Source: Microcystis wesenbergii FACHB-1317 | Lineage (GTDB): Bacteria; Cyanobacteriota; Cyanobacteriia; Cyanobacteriales; Microcystaceae | Assembly: GCF_014696875.1 (NCBI RefSeq) | Contig: NZ_JACJQV010000097.1 | Coordinates: 1-64,000 of the forward strand | Length of the DNA: 64,000 nucleotides | Reading direction: 5' to 3' | In this document: in pieces, positions 14,641 to 24,545 of the stretch | How the letters are laid out: every line of letters begins with the position of its first letter | Numbering within the stretch: position 1 is the first letter of the stretch | Notes under the pieces: generated by a model | Told to the model about the DNA's origin: nothing | Seen by the model: only the letters and a program-made list of their open reading frames with translations | The model's database searches: none | Made by a program: the position numbers and the translations under genes

Positions 14641-16452
14641 TCAATCAGAAGCTTTTACCTTTGAAATAGCAGTTTTCAAATAGGAAACTACCTCATTAAT
14701 TGCCACTTCTGACGCTTTTTTACTGGCTCTTTCGACTAATTCCACCTTACCCGATTTGAGAGATTTACCCGTGACAATGCGATAGGGAATCCCAATTAAA
14801 TCCGCATCTTTAAACTTAACTCCTGCACGTTCATCCCGGTCATCTAAGAGGGTTTCAATGCCAGCTTGATTTAACTCATTGTATAAACTTTCGGCGGTTT
14901 TTACCTGCTCGGCATCGGCTAAATTAGGAATAACCACAATCGCTTGATAGGGGGCAATAGCTACGGGCCAAATAATGCCATCTTTATCGTAGGATTGTTC
15001 TACGGCTGCCTGGGCTAAACGCGATACTCCTATACCATAACAACCCATACAAATGGGGGTAGATTCTCCCGCTTCATTAGTATAAAAAGCATTCATGGCT
15101 TGAGAATATTTATATCCCAATTGGAAGATATGACCGACTTCAATTCCTCTAGCACTTTGCAAGGTTTGATTGGGATCGTGAATAGCTCGATCGCCTACCC
15201 GGGCTTTGCGTAGATCGACGATTAATTCTGGTAAGATAAAATCTTGACCCCAATTGGCTCCCACTACATGAAACCCGGTTTCATTAGCACCAGTGATAAA
15301 GTTTTCTAAGTCTGTCACTGTGTTGTCTGCTATACGTAAAAACTTAGGAGCGATATCGCTGGCTTTTTTGAGCAAATTATCTTCTAAGTCGGGAGCAATA
15401 TAACCTAAAGGTAAGGGTTGAGTTGCCCATTTCTGTTGAGCGACAGCATCGGGTATTTTTAAAGCCAAAATTGTTTTAGCATTGTAACGGCTCGCCTGTC
15501 TAACTAATTCATTTTGTAGTTTAACTTCGTTGACCTCTTGATCACCGCGAATGCTCACCAAAACTAAAACAGTTATGCCGCTATCATAAACCACTTCGTA
15601 GAGAACATTTTTGACAATGGCAGTGGCAGAACAATCGAGAAATTTAGCTAAACTTTCGATCGTGTTGGTGTTAGGAGTCTCTTTTTTAGCCAACTTTTTA
15701 AAGGGAGAAGCCACTTTATCTGCTGGTAAAGAAACTGCTTTTTCCACATTAGCCGCATACTTTTCATCGGCAGTAAATAAAACCTCATCTTCTCCAGCAT
15801 CAGCTAAGACCATAAATTCTTGGGATGCGGAACCGCCAATCGCTCCAGAATCGGCTTCTACTGCCCGAAAAGCTAACCCACAACGGCGGAAAATATTGCG
15901 GTAAGCTATATCCATCGCTCGATAGGTTTTCTTTAAACATTCCTCGTCGAGATTGAAAGAATAGGCATCTTTCATAATAAATTCCCGTCCCCGCATTAAA
16001 CCAAAACGAGGGCGAATTTCATCGCGAAATTTAGTTTGAATCTGATATAAATTAACCGGTAATTGTCGATAGGAACGAATTAAATCACGAGCGACGGCAG
16101 TAATTACTTCTTCGTGAGTCGGTCCTAATCCTAACTCCCGGTTTTGCCGGTCCGTCAGGGCAAACATAATCCCTTCTGCTTTTGTGTAGGTGTCCCAACG
16201 GCCTGATTCTTGCCAGAGTTCCGCCGGTTGCAGTTGGGGAAGTAAACATTCTTGGGCGCCGGCTTTATTCATTTCTTCCCGGACTATCTGGGAGACTTTC
16301 TGTAAAACCCGCCACATCAGGGGTAAATAGGCGTAAATGCCGCTGCCAATGCGACGAATGTAACCGGCACGGACTAAGCATTTATGACTAGGGATTTCCG
16401 CCTCGGACGGGTCTTCCCGGAGGGTGACAAAAAGCTGTTGAGAGAGTCGCAT
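14641..16452 (-). CDS. proS: Prolyl-tRNA synthetase (bacterial type)
   Basis: 603 residues, the usual size of bacterial ProRS with an editing insertion. Class II motifs are [18 protein letters not shown] and [14 protein letters not shown] near the N terminus, [16 protein letters not shown] and [28 protein letters not shown] for motif 2, then the INS editing domain (about 220-400). [17 protein letters not shown] is motif 3, and the C-terminal anticodon-binding domain follows ([17 protein letters not shown]). It charges tRNA-Pro. Core gene, intact, standing alone between accessory regions. Confidence 0.97.
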   Translation of the reverse strand: MRLSQQLFVTLREDPSEAEIPSHKCLVRAGYIRRIGSGIYAYLPLMWRVLQKVSQIVREEMNKAGAQECLLPQLQPAELWQESGRWDTYTKAEGIMFALTDRQNRELGLGPTHEEVITAVARDLIRSYRQLPVNLYQIQTKFRDEIRPRFGLMRGREFIMKDAYSFNLDEECLKKTYRAMDIAYRNIFRRCGLAFRAVEADSGAIGGSASQEFMVLADAGEDEVLFTADEKYAANVEKAVSLPADKVASPFKKLAKKETPNTNTIESLAKFLDCSATAIVKNVLYEVVYDSGITVLVLVSIRGDQEVNEVKLQNELVRQASRYNAKTILALKIPDAVAQQKWATQPLPLGYIAPDLEDNLLKKASDIAPKFLRIADNTVTDLENFITGANETGFHVVGANWGQDFILPELIVDLRKARVGDRAIHDPNQTLQSARGIEVGHIFQLGYKYSQAMNAFYTNEAGESTPICMGCYGIGVSRLAQAAVEQSYDKDGIIWPVAIAPYQAIVVIPNLADAEQVKTAESLYNELNQAGIETLLDDRDERAGVKFKDADLIGIPYRIVTGKSLKSGKVELVERASKKASEVAINEVVSYLKTAISKVKASD

Positions 16453-16543
16453 CCTACCGATATCCTTTTGAACAGAAGACTTTCTATTATCTCATTAAAG
16501 GAGAGCGACTGCAATTATCAATTACTTGTGTTGACAAACAATA

Positions 16544-16895
16544 ACAGCGATCAGTGTACCGATTCTCAGGTATTTCCCCTCATAACTTGAGACTGGTTGG
16601 AGAAGCATTGAACCTTAGTTGCAATTGCCTAACTCCCTTGTTCTCTACTCTAGGAAATATGAGCGTTCAGGTTGATCGCTGTTATCGTCGTTATCGAGAC
16701 AGAATGTAACTTTAACAGGGTTTACTCCTTTGTGAACTTGACCTTTATAACCTTGCCAGTTGATCTGTCAGGGAAGCTTTTCTCTTTAGCCTCAATTATT
16801 AATATAACATCGGATCGGAGCTAGAAGTCTTTCTCTTAATTAAAGTTTACATTACTGGGATCAAGGAAAAGCTTAGATGTTTTGACGCTTGACCG
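16544..16895. repeat. Long direct repeat, copy A (left of decarboxylase)
   Basis: Over about 275 aligned bases it matches 18869-19173 almost exactly (for example GACTGGTTGGAGAAGCATTG and AACATCGGATCGGAGCTAGA). A central 45-80 bp differs in length and content (16694-16775 against 19020-19057). The repeat carries no gene. Together the copies bracket an IS630-type remnant and the PLP decarboxylase. Confidence 0.85.
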
Positions 16896-16922
16896 ACCAT
16901 AACTCTTATTATTCAAAAATTA

Positions 16923-17135
16923 TGGCAGCAGTGACCTCAACAGTAGTCAAAGAAAGCGCAGAAGAATTAACTAACTCAACAGACCAAAGAAGCAATCACC
17001 GCTAGGGAAAAAGACAAACTGCCGCTAAAGCAAGAAAAAGCTCCCACCCTCAAGGTGATAGCTAAAAGTTGATGGCATCATAGAAACACAGTGCCGAGCT
17101 GCTTGTGTAAATATCGTGAGCAAGGCAACGAAAAG
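16923..17135 (+). pseudogene. IS630-family transposase N-terminal remnant
   Basis: The ATG at 16923 gives MAAVTSTVVKESAEELT, then stops after 27 codons. In shifted frames the next bases give KEAITAREKDKLP and EKAPTLKVIAK, then HRNTV and YREQG. This is the N-terminal helix-turn-helix region of Microcystis IS630-type transposases in degenerate form. No DDE part remains. Confidence 0.55.
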
Positions 17136-17139
17136 AACT

Positions 17140-18819
17140 TTATAAAGTGAATCGGAACGATCCCTTAAACTTCCCGTTGCCGAGGTCCCAGTGAGATAGG
17201 TGAGTAGTATGCTTATCCACAGGGAGGCTTGATTTGGGCGCTATATATACAACCAGTCTCAATGGCTGGCTGGTACGAATTATCGTGTCTGACTTCAAAT
17301 ATGTTCTTGTTCCCCAAACTGAAACATCTTTGGCCTGTTTGCCGACAAGATACAAAGCTGAAATGATTGTGGCATCCGAGGCGATGCGGACGGCGAATGG
17401 GATTGATATCGCCCCTAAAGAACTCTTCGCCTTCACCATGAACTGCAAAGTTCTTGGCGCTATGAGTTGGACTCTGGTAAATGCGTAGCCATCTGAAGAT
17501 TCTCCCTGCTTGAGATAGTCACTGCTTAGTCTTTCAATGATATCGAGATCAATTTCATGATCTAGCACTTCTGAAGGGGGGTGCGTCGGCCTGGAAAATC
17601 CCAAGAAACTGTGATCGGCAAATACGTCCTCAGCAGCGTAAGCCGTTTCTATTTGACCCATTTCATCTATGGTTATATGCCCGGGCCCGTGAAACCCATT
17701 AAAGTGATTGCTTACTGAATAGCAATATGCTCCTGCGTGTTGGATTAACAATGGATCCCCAGGACTCTGGCCTTCTAAATTGGTCGATGGTAGCAATATA
17801 TCGCCGGCAAAACAAAGTGGCCCTCCAATAGCATCGTTCCCTTGAGTAGGCAGGGTGCGATGATTGCGATCGATAATTTGGTGGCTCCATGAGAGGAGAG
17901 TCACCTTGATTAGCTGGTCGGAGCCAACATCAACAATAGCCCAACGTCTGCCCCGCATCTGCTTAAGCTCGCGGATACGAGTCAACAAGGCGACGGCATT
18001 ACCAACCAGTGCGTGTCCAGGCTCGACTATGTACTCAATACCGGGTAACAAGTGTTTCTTTAATGCTTCTGTGTACTCTGGGATTGTTGGAAACTGTTGC
18101 CCGTCATGAAAGTCAATGCCAAACCCACCGCCAAGATTTAGTTTTCTCATGCAATGATTCGAGCTGGCTTCGATTAAGTTTTTCAAATGATGAATAAACT
18201 GAACCGAATTATTAAATGCCGATACATTATCCATCTGAGTTCCAATATGGATATGCAAGCCAGCTATAGGTAGTTTGCAACTGGCCAGAGCATCTGGCAA
18301 TTCCTCGGATGGGATGCCAAACTTACTGTTAGGCGAGGCGTGAGAAACCAGATCCTGCCAATCAGTATTGTGGAAATATTCCACCGGTTTTTCTGGGTTA
18401 ACCCGAACCAGCAAGCTCCCACTCCAATCCTTGCCATAAAGCTTATGTTGAAGGTCATCTAATATAGCTTGGGAGTCAGCAACTACTGTTGAGCCTCCAT
18501 CGAGGAGATCTACCATTAGCTGGCGGTCGGGTGCTGGACTGTTGTATGTGATCCGATTCAACGGGAATCCGCAAGAAAGGGCCAACTCAACTTCATATTT
18601 AGAAGAGCAGTCTGCGGAGCATCCCAGGGATGCCAGTTCATTCAGAATCGCCATCGACGGATTAGCCTTGATCGGGTAGGCAACCTGAGATGGACTGCCG
18701 ACAAGCTCCACAAAGTGGGACAGGTTCCGACGAAGCTGACCGACGTCCAGTATGTAGAGAGGAGACCCATGGCGTTTTGCTATCTCCTCGATGTCAATTG
18801 ATCGCGTCCAAGTTTCCAT
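17140..18819 (-). CDS. Fold-type III PLP decarboxylase (Orn/DAP/Arg decarboxylase family 2) with C-terminal extension
   Basis: About 559 residues from ATG 18819, preceded by GAAGGG (a TTG at 18849 is possible). The alanine-racemase-like barrel shows PIKANPS (PLP lysine about residue 51), HIHIGTQ, GGGFGIDF and EPGHALVG; the second domain shows GPLCFAGD and HAGAYCYSVSNHFNGF. These are the full active-site set of ornithine/diaminopimelate/carboxynorspermidine-type decarboxylases. Residues from about 415 form an extra domain of 140 residues not normal for lysA or speC and not recognised. It is not the housekeeping lysA by length. The flanking direct repeats and IS630 debris suggest acquisition. 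The substrate cannot be deduced. Confidence 0.8.
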   Translation of the reverse strand: METWTRSIDIEEIAKRHGSPLYILDVGQLRRNLSHFVELVGSPSQVAYPIKANPSMAILNELASLGCSADCSSKYEVELALSCGFPLNRITYNSPAPDRQLMVDLLDGGSTVVADSQAILDDLQHKLYGKDWSGSLLVRVNPEKPVEYFHNTDWQDLVSHASPNSKFGIPSEELPDALASCKLPIAGLHIHIGTQMDNVSAFNNSVQFIHHLKNLIEASSNHCMRKLNLGGGFGIDFHDGQQFPTIPEYTEALKKHLLPGIEYIVEPGHALVGNAVALLTRIRELKQMRGRRWAIVDVGSDQLIKVTLLSWSHQIIDRNHRTLPTQGNDAIGGPLCFAGDILLPSTNLEGQSPGDPLLIQHAGAYCYSVSNHFNGFHGPGHITIDEMGQIETAYAAEDVFADHSFLGFSRPTHPPSEVLDHEIDLDIIERLSSDYLKQGESSDGYAFTRVQLIAPRTLQFMVKAKSSLGAISIPFAVRIASDATIISALYLVGKQAKDVSVWGTRTYLKSDTIIRTSQPLRLVVYIAPKSSLPVDKHTTHLSHWDLGNGKFKGSFRFTL

Positions 18820-18868
18820 AATCCCTTCTATAATCTCGCTTTTGTCCAACGCCTAGCATCACCCGCAA

Positions 18869-19173
18869 ACAGCGATCAGTTGATCGATTCTCAGGTATTT
18901 CCCCCCACTACTTGGGACTGGTTGGAGAAGCATTGAACCCTAGCTGCAATTGCCTAACTCCCTTGTTCTCTACTCTAGGAAATATGAGCGTTCAGGTTGA
19001 TCGCTGTTATCGTCGTTATGCCACCCTATCGAACCATACCAAGTAAGGAAGAACCTTTTTTTTTAGCTTCAATTATTAATGTAACATCGGATCGGAGCTA
19101 GAAGTCTTTCTCTATAATCAAAGTTTACATTACTGGGATCAAGGCAAAGCCTAGATGTTTTGACGCTTGACCG
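18869..19173. repeat. Long direct repeat, copy B (right of decarboxylase)
   Basis: It is the partner of 16544-16895 in the same orientation, and starts 20 bases upstream of the decarboxylase TTG codon. The remaining 19174-19387 is non-coding. A + strand frame over 19252-19539 is only the shadow of the glycine-rich tail of the minus-strand gene. Confidence 0.85.
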
Positions 19174-19387
19174 ATGGATAATTTAGGTTACACTTCTGGC
19201 TGCAGGGAAATTAATTTTGCACAACTACTTGTAAGCTAAAACCCATCTTAGATGCGTTTTAGCTTATTAAGCCAACCCTACTTAAGCAATCAAACCAGAG
19301 AGGAGATTAAGGCAAAAATTAATAGGGCTACGGTGGCGGGAATGTTCAACGGAACGAGCGAGCGGCTGTTAATAGCCTTGAACTCAA

Positions 19388-20941
19388 TCAACCACCACCA
19401 CAACCACCACAACCGCCACAACCGCCGCCACCGCCATCACTGCCGCCGCCACCGCCATCACTGCCGCCACTGCCGGCATCACTGCCGCCACTGCCGGCAT
19501 CACTGCCGCTACCACTGCCGCTACCACTGCCGCTACTAGCAGCGGCTATGGGAGTCAGCATTTGATACAGGTCTGCTAAAGCCATATCCGCCATCAGAAC
19601 TGTTGCTCCAAACAACGCCACCGCAAGTACAAGTTCAGAATCGCTGCTATTGGCTGTTTTTAAATGTTGTAAGCGATTTGTTAAATCATTAAAAATGATC
19701 TCTCCATAACGGCTGCGCTGACGCTGTGGTTTGACAAAAAACCTTGCTCCCAAAACTAGAAGCCCAAATATACAGATGAGAAGTAAACCAACGGGCTTAT
19801 CGCGAGAAATTCCCACCGCCATTTTGCACAAGCCTATTCCTAGAAGAATAACCACAATCAATGATGGATAAATTTGCGCTTTCAATGCTTGGGCATCGCT
19901 CAGAAACAAACCAAGCTGTTCTAGGCGGGAACGAATGCTATCTTTCATTCCTGTAGACTTCTGGAAAACCTGTTTAATTGCCCCATCAGTGGCCAAAATA
20001 TCTTGGGCGACCGCCTTTTCTACAGGATCGGCAATAGCATCGCTCTTTCCTGTCACCACCAGTTTGCTTTGTGTTCTTCCAAATGGTGATTTTTCTTTTA
20101 ATACCTCCACATAGCCTTGTTTTACCAAACTGGTGATTGCGGCCATAATCAGGCGATGATTGCCACCCGCCAAGAAAGCTATCTCGTAAGTATTTAAATC
20201 AGGTTGCTGCTTTGTATTAGTGCTAACTAGGCACAGGGAAAAACGTAGCCAGGCTGCCAAAGCGATTCCCATCACTCCTAGGGAAATATAGAAGGTTAAA
20301 AATTCCGGACCTGTAAAATTCATTGGGTTAGGAATTTGGGAGATTATCTGACAGCCAGTTATCATCAGTGAAAGGAAGGCTAAAAAGGTAAAGATGCCTA
20401 TTTTTCGCAGTTGTGGTTTGACGGAGACTGGGAAATTAGGTTTTGACAAAACCCAGCTTTGTTGAGTGTTGATCCGGATAAAATGCAAATCTCGCCCGAA
20501 TCGGTCTTTGGGTTTAGGCCAAATATCTATTGGAGGAATATGTCCAAAAAACTGTTCGTAACTTTCTAGCGTCTTGCTATACCAACTGCCAAATTTTAAT
20601 TGCTCGGATGAACCCCCACGAGTCGGTTCGTGATGTAATGTGGTTTGCAAAATTTTGGGACAGAACTCTTGCCAGTACAATCGCGTATAGGTCAGATGTA
20701 AATGCCAAACTTGATCGATTTGGTCGGATGGCGTGACTGGATGTCCTGCTGCAACGGCTAGAAATATAAACTTTTTGTATTCCTCGATCACTCTCTGAGT
20801 ATAGCCCAATGACCAGCCGTTATCTCTTGCTAATCGTTGGCTGAAAGATAATTGACTATCTGGCCGATCCAAGGCAAATGCCTGAATTCTTTTGTATAGC
20901 TCTGTCTGTTGAAAGTTCATCGTCCCTAATGGGCTATCCAT
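19388..20941 (-). CDS. TIGR04222-like membrane protein with Gly/Ser/Cys-rich tail
   Basis: 517 residues. The N-terminal domain (about 10-160) has SLGYTQRVIEEYKKFIFLA and DQIDQVWHLHLTYTRLYWQ, a GRDP-like block found in this family. Transmembrane segments lie near 180-200, 215-240, 350-365 and 375-395. The family-typical AFLAGGNHRLIMAAITSLVKQGYV block lies between them. The C terminus is low complexity: GSGSGSGSGSD repeats, then GGCGGCGGCGGG. Members of this family are cyanobacterial or proteobacterial membrane proteins of unknown role. The C-terminal repeat is a likely site of length variation. It stands alone. Confidence 0.82.
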   Translation of the reverse strand: MDSPLGTMNFQQTELYKRIQAFALDRPDSQLSFSQRLARDNGWSLGYTQRVIEEYKKFIFLAVAAGHPVTPSDQIDQVWHLHLTYTRLYWQEFCPKILQTTLHHEPTRGGSSEQLKFGSWYSKTLESYEQFFGHIPPIDIWPKPKDRFGRDLHFIRINTQQSWVLSKPNFPVSVKPQLRKIGIFTFLAFLSLMITGCQIISQIPNPMNFTGPEFLTFYISLGVMGIALAAWLRFSLCLVSTNTKQQPDLNTYEIAFLAGGNHRLIMAAITSLVKQGYVEVLKEKSPFGRTQSKLVVTGKSDAIADPVEKAVAQDILATDGAIKQVFQKSTGMKDSIRSRLEQLGLFLSDAQALKAQIYPSLIVVILLGIGLCKMAVGISRDKPVGLLLICIFGLLVLGARFFVKPQRQRSRYGEIIFNDLTNRLQHLKTANSSDSELVLAVALFGATVLMADMALADLYQMLTPIAAASSGSGSGSGSGSDAGSGGSDAGSGGSDGGGGGSDGGGGGCGGCGGCGGG

Positions 20942-21348
20942 AAACCGGGCCTCCCGAAAAAAACTGTTTCTAGTCGTTTATTTAGGCCGAAGAGGCTTAA
21001 CTATGCGTGAAGTTTAAATTTCTTTACAAAAAGCTGGATGCTAACTATCCCTCTTTCAACTGGGCAATAAGTCTCGGAAACCGAAAAGAAAGTTGAGGAA
21101 ACTGACAGAACCGGTTAGGTGAGGATAAAATACCAGTGGTCGCTTTAATATCACCTGAATAGTCGGTTTTTTGTGTCTTTCCCGAGACTATCGGCTGCTA
21201 CCACTGGTTTGCTGTTGTTTGTTGTTGTAATCCGAGGAAATATAGTTCTTGCGTTCCCAAGCGCCTGAACTGCATTCGTCTCTATAGTAACAATTGTAAC
21301 AGACAATACTCATTTTGTGTAAAAAAAAGTAAACAATTTGGTAAAAAA
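20942..21348. other. Intergenic region with long-range complementary arms
   Basis: Four segments lie in the order a-b-a'-b': AGTCTCGG 21070-21077, ACCAGTGGT 21132-21140, CCGAGACT 21182-21189, ACCACTGGT 21200-21208. Both pairings are perfect, which gives pseudoknot topology if transcribed. No gene is visible. The poly-A/T rich stretch at 21318-21350 adjoins the rqcH stop. Confidence 0.35.
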
Positions 21349-23079
21349 TTATTTTTTGCGGTAATCCTCAACCCTCTGAGGACAGCCCCAGATTACCGTT
21401 TCCTGTTTGTAAACCACCATACCTGGCTTGGCGCCCTTGGGCTTATAGACGTATTTGGGACGGGTATAGACGACGGGAACCTGTTCACTATGGCGAGCGC
21501 GGCTATAATAAGCGGCGTAATCGGCGGCAAATTGCAGATCGGCGGCTTCTGGAACTGTACCGGGGGTTAAACGGAGTAAAACGTGACTACCGGGGATTTC
21601 TTGACTATGAAACCAGATATCGTAATCGCTGGCGCTACGAAAAGTTAGCCGATCATTTTGACGGTTATTTCTGCCAATCCATAATTCTATTCCAGAGGGA
21701 GTAGTAAAGCGCATGGGTTCGGATTCTTTATTATTCGTCCGATTACGCTGGTAATTGCTTTCTAGATACTTTTGTTGAATTAATTCTTCTTGTATCTCGT
21801 CTAATGCCTCTAAATCTTCGCCGCTGCTATAATTTTCTAGTTGACTTAAACTCGATCGCACCTGTTCGAGATAATTAATTTCACTAACCACTTCCTCTAA
21901 TAAAGGTTCCACCGCTAACCGCGCTCTTTTTAATTTCTGATGTTGTTTATACAAATATTGGGCATTCTGTACGGGATTTCTTTCGGGATCGAGAGGAATA
22001 ATTACAGGTTTTCCTGTCTGGAAATCCGCCAAAGTAATGCTAGTCATTCCCTGCTGTATTTGCTGGAGATTGGCCATTAATAAATCCCCTTGCTCTTTAT
22101 AGCGATCAGCATGAGCAGATTCTGCTAGTCTTGTTTGAAATCCTGCCGCTTTAGTTTGCAGTTTAGTCAGTAAATAGGTGATTTTTTGATTTAATTTTTG
22201 CTGTAGTTGTCGAAAGCTTTCTTGATTAATTTGGTCGCTATAATAACGGTTTAATAATTCTTGGACATCTTTAGCCGCTGCCAGCATTTCCCCACCGATC
22301 ACTGTATAACCTTTGCTTGTCCATCCCGGTTGAAAAGTTCTATTTTCAAGGATTTTTAACCATTCTTGCCAAGCTGAAAAGAGCTTTTCCCAATCAGTAT
22401 TATCTAACTGATCCGTGTTTAATTTCGGGTTAATCTTGGCTTTTTGCAACAGCGATCGAGCGATGACTGGACTAACCCCACGATAGGTACTAACTAACTG
22501 TTTTTCGATAGTTTTAGGGATTAAACTAACTCTGGCTTGCCAACTGCTCAAGGATTCTTCTAAACTGGGGTCTGTTGACAATAAAACGGGGGGTAGTTGA
22601 TAGATTTGTCCCGTTTGTACGGTGCGAACACTAGACTGAGTGGCATTGACTTGATGGGCAACGGTGACAATTTGATTGTCAGCCGCAGTTAAAATCACAT
22701 TGCTATATTTGCCCATAATTTCTATATACAAATGCCACAGCGCCGGCTCATCGGGACGTTGGGCAAATTGTAGATCGATGACTCTTTCCCACGGGGCAAC
22801 AAATGCTAATTTTGTCAGGGCAAAACCATTGAGTTGATGACGCAATTGATCGCTGAAAGTGAAGGTATCAGGGACTTTTGGCGGTGGCTCACCAATATGC
22901 AGCCGCGCTCCTTGGGGATGCCAAGAAATAATTAACCATCCCTTGCGATCGAAGGTTCGTAAATAGAGGGCGATCGTTTGGCGATCAATTTGATACACTT
23001 GTTCTAGTCTCGCCGGCAGCCAAGCGGCGGCAATTTCGGCACAAGTGGCACTGAGGGTGGTAAAGTCTAGGGATTGCAT
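21349..23079 (-). CDS. rqcH: NFACT-family protein RqcH (ribosome quality control)
   Basis: 576 residues. NFACT-N starts MQSLDFTTLSATCAEIAAAWLPARLEQVYQ with the DRKGWLIISWHPQGARLHI strand pair. A helix-hairpin region (about 200-240), a long coiled coil (270-440) and the NFACT-R domain with YDIWFHSQEIPGSHVLLR follow. The C-terminal motif is PGMVVYKQETVIWGCPQRV. It binds 50S subunits carrying stalled peptidyl-tRNA and drives Ala tailing in characterised bacteria. It is often annotated fibronectin-binding protein. The length is normal for cyanobacteria. Confidence 0.92.
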   Translation of the reverse strand: MQSLDFTTLSATCAEIAAAWLPARLEQVYQIDRQTIALYLRTFDRKGWLIISWHPQGARLHIGEPPPKVPDTFTFSDQLRHQLNGFALTKLAFVAPWERVIDLQFAQRPDEPALWHLYIEIMGKYSNVILTAADNQIVTVAHQVNATQSSVRTVQTGQIYQLPPVLLSTDPSLEESLSSWQARVSLIPKTIEKQLVSTYRGVSPVIARSLLQKAKINPKLNTDQLDNTDWEKLFSAWQEWLKILENRTFQPGWTSKGYTVIGGEMLAAAKDVQELLNRYYSDQINQESFRQLQQKLNQKITYLLTKLQTKAAGFQTRLAESAHADRYKEQGDLLMANLQQIQQGMTSITLADFQTGKPVIIPLDPERNPVQNAQYLYKQHQKLKRARLAVEPLLEEVVSEINYLEQVRSSLSQLENYSSGEDLEALDEIQEELIQQKYLESNYQRNRTNNKESEPMRFTTPSGIELWIGRNNRQNDRLTFRSASDYDIWFHSQEIPGSHVLLRLTPGTVPEAADLQFAADYAAYYSRARHSEQVPVVYTRPKYVYKPKGAKPGMVVYKQETVIWGCPQRVEDYRKK

Positions 23080-23222
23080 TTTCAGTTATCAGTTATCAGT
23101 CATCAGTTATCAGTTATCACATTTGAGTTTTAAGTGGACAGTGTTATCTAGCAGTTGCCGTTTTTTCTTGACTGATTACTGATTACTGTTCACTGAAAAG
23201 CCACCTAACCCCCATCACCTTT
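23080..23222. repeat. CAGTTATCAG-type tandem repeat spacer
   Basis: Alternating TCAGTTATCAG and TCAGTCATCAG units (23081-23118) are followed by complementary CTGATTACTGATTACTG units (23170-23195), so the spacer can fold back. The same repeat family recurs at 24365-24545, 31845-32000, 37320-37375, 37705-37765 and 54426-54535. Confidence 0.7.
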
Positions 23223-24329
23223 TTACTTTTTACTTTTATAAAAGGGTTTTTTAACGACGGTAGCGGGGTAGGTGGTGCCGCGGATTTCTACTTCGATCGC
23301 CTGTCCGATCGAGGCGAAAGGTGTGGGAAGATAGGCTAAAGCGATCGCTGTGTTTAAAGTTGGTGATAAAGTGCCACTGGTGACTTTACCCACCGCTTCC
23401 CCGGCAAATACTACCGGATAATCGTGACGGGCGATATGTTTGCCGGACATCTGCAATCCCACCAAGAGGCGATTGACACCATTAAGTTTTTGGTTTTCGA
23501 GGACATCACGACCGATAAAATCGCCTTTTTCTGGCAGATGAACCAACCAATTTAAGCCAGCCTCTAGGGGACTCGTGCTATCGTCGATATCCTGTCCATA
23601 AAGGGCTAAAGCTGCCTCTAAACGCAGGGTATCCCGCGCCCCTAAACCGCAGGGAGTCACCCCTAAATTTAAAAATTCTGTCCAAAGTTGCTGTCCGATT
23701 TCAGGAGCGGCCATAATTTCAAAACCATCTTCTCCCGTGTAACCGGTCCTAGCGATAAAAACTTTTTCCCCGAAAAGCTGGCTTTCCCAGTGATTAAATA
23801 GCCCAAAATCGCTTAATTTTTCCCCGATCAAGGGCTGTAAAATTGTGGCTGCCTTTGGTCCTTGCAGGGCAATTAAGACCCTTTCTCGCGATAAATCCTC
23901 TAATTTGACCCCCGACCCCTCTAAATTGCCTAAAATCCATTCTCGATCTTTATCGGTGGTTGAGGCATTAACAATTAATACGCCTTGGCTTTCGCTTTGG
24001 TAGTAAAAGATAATATCATCGATTATGCCACCTTCTGGGTTAAGTAACACGCTATATTGTGCCTTTCCTGCCCTTAAACGGGCTAAATTAGAGGGAACTA
24101 GGGTTTGGAGAGATTGAACCAGATTATCTCCAGTTAAGATAAATTTGCCCATGTGGGAGATGTCAAACATCCCGACACCGTTGCGGACAGCATTATGTTC
24201 GATTTTTAGGCCGCTAAACTGTATCGGCATCTCCCAACCCGCAAAAGGGGTAAATTTGCTGGTTTGTTGGGCAATTAGGTCATATAAGGGGGTACGAATA
24301 GCGGGGGAAGTTGCTTCTTGGTTAGCCAC
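23223..24329 (-). CDS. gcvT: Aminomethyltransferase, glycine cleavage T protein
   Basis: 368 residues, the normal length. It shows FAGWEMPIQFSGLKIEHNAVRNGVGMFDISHMGKF at the N terminus, with the folate-binding loop and the Asp of MFDISHMGK. VLLNPEGGIIDDIIFY, RTGYTGEDGFEIM, LGARDTLRLEAALALYG and the C-terminal barrel follow. It transfers the aminomethyl group from lipoylated H protein to tetrahydrofolate, with release of ammonia. It is not next to gcvH or gcvP here. Confidence 0.97.
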   Translation of the reverse strand: MANQEATSPAIRTPLYDLIAQQTSKFTPFAGWEMPIQFSGLKIEHNAVRNGVGMFDISHMGKFILTGDNLVQSLQTLVPSNLARLRAGKAQYSVLLNPEGGIIDDIIFYYQSESQGVLIVNASTTDKDREWILGNLEGSGVKLEDLSRERVLIALQGPKAATILQPLIGEKLSDFGLFNHWESQLFGEKVFIARTGYTGEDGFEIMAAPEIGQQLWTEFLNLGVTPCGLGARDTLRLEAALALYGQDIDDSTSPLEAGLNWLVHLPEKGDFIGRDVLENQKLNGVNRLLVGLQMSGKHIARHDYPVVFAGEAVGKVTSGTLSPTLNTAIALAYLPTPFASIGQAIEVEIRGTTYPATVVKKPFYKSKK

Positions 24330-24364
24330 GGTGTTCTCGATCGAATGGTTTTCTGCCTAGAGTA

Positions 24365-24545
24365 GCATAGCAGTTATCAGTTATCAGTGACCAGTTATCA
24401 GTTATCAGTGACCAGTTATCAGTTATCAGTTATCAGTTATCAGTGACCAGTGACCAGTGATCGATCACTATCCACTAACTACTATCCACTAACTACTATC
24501 CACTATCCACTATCCACTATCCACTGATTACTGATTACTGATAAC
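24365..24545. repeat. Tandem repeat tract (CAGTTATCAG / CACTATCC units)
   Basis: Bases 24369-24458 contain repeated CAGTTATCAG and CAGTGACCAG units. 24465-24525 contains about seven CTATCCACTA-like units, then CTGATTACTGATTACTG. It lies between gcvT and the TPR-protease gene and reaches the latter's stop codon. The copy number is probably strain-variable. Confidence 0.8.

Noticed and set aside
19252-19539. His-rich + strand frame
   Set aside because: It is the shadow of the Gly/Ser/Cys-rich tail of the minus-strand TIGR04222-like gene.
23083-23118. CAGTTATCAG units as a CRISPR array
   Set aside because: Units are about 10-12 bp without unique spacers; they are simple tandem repeats.
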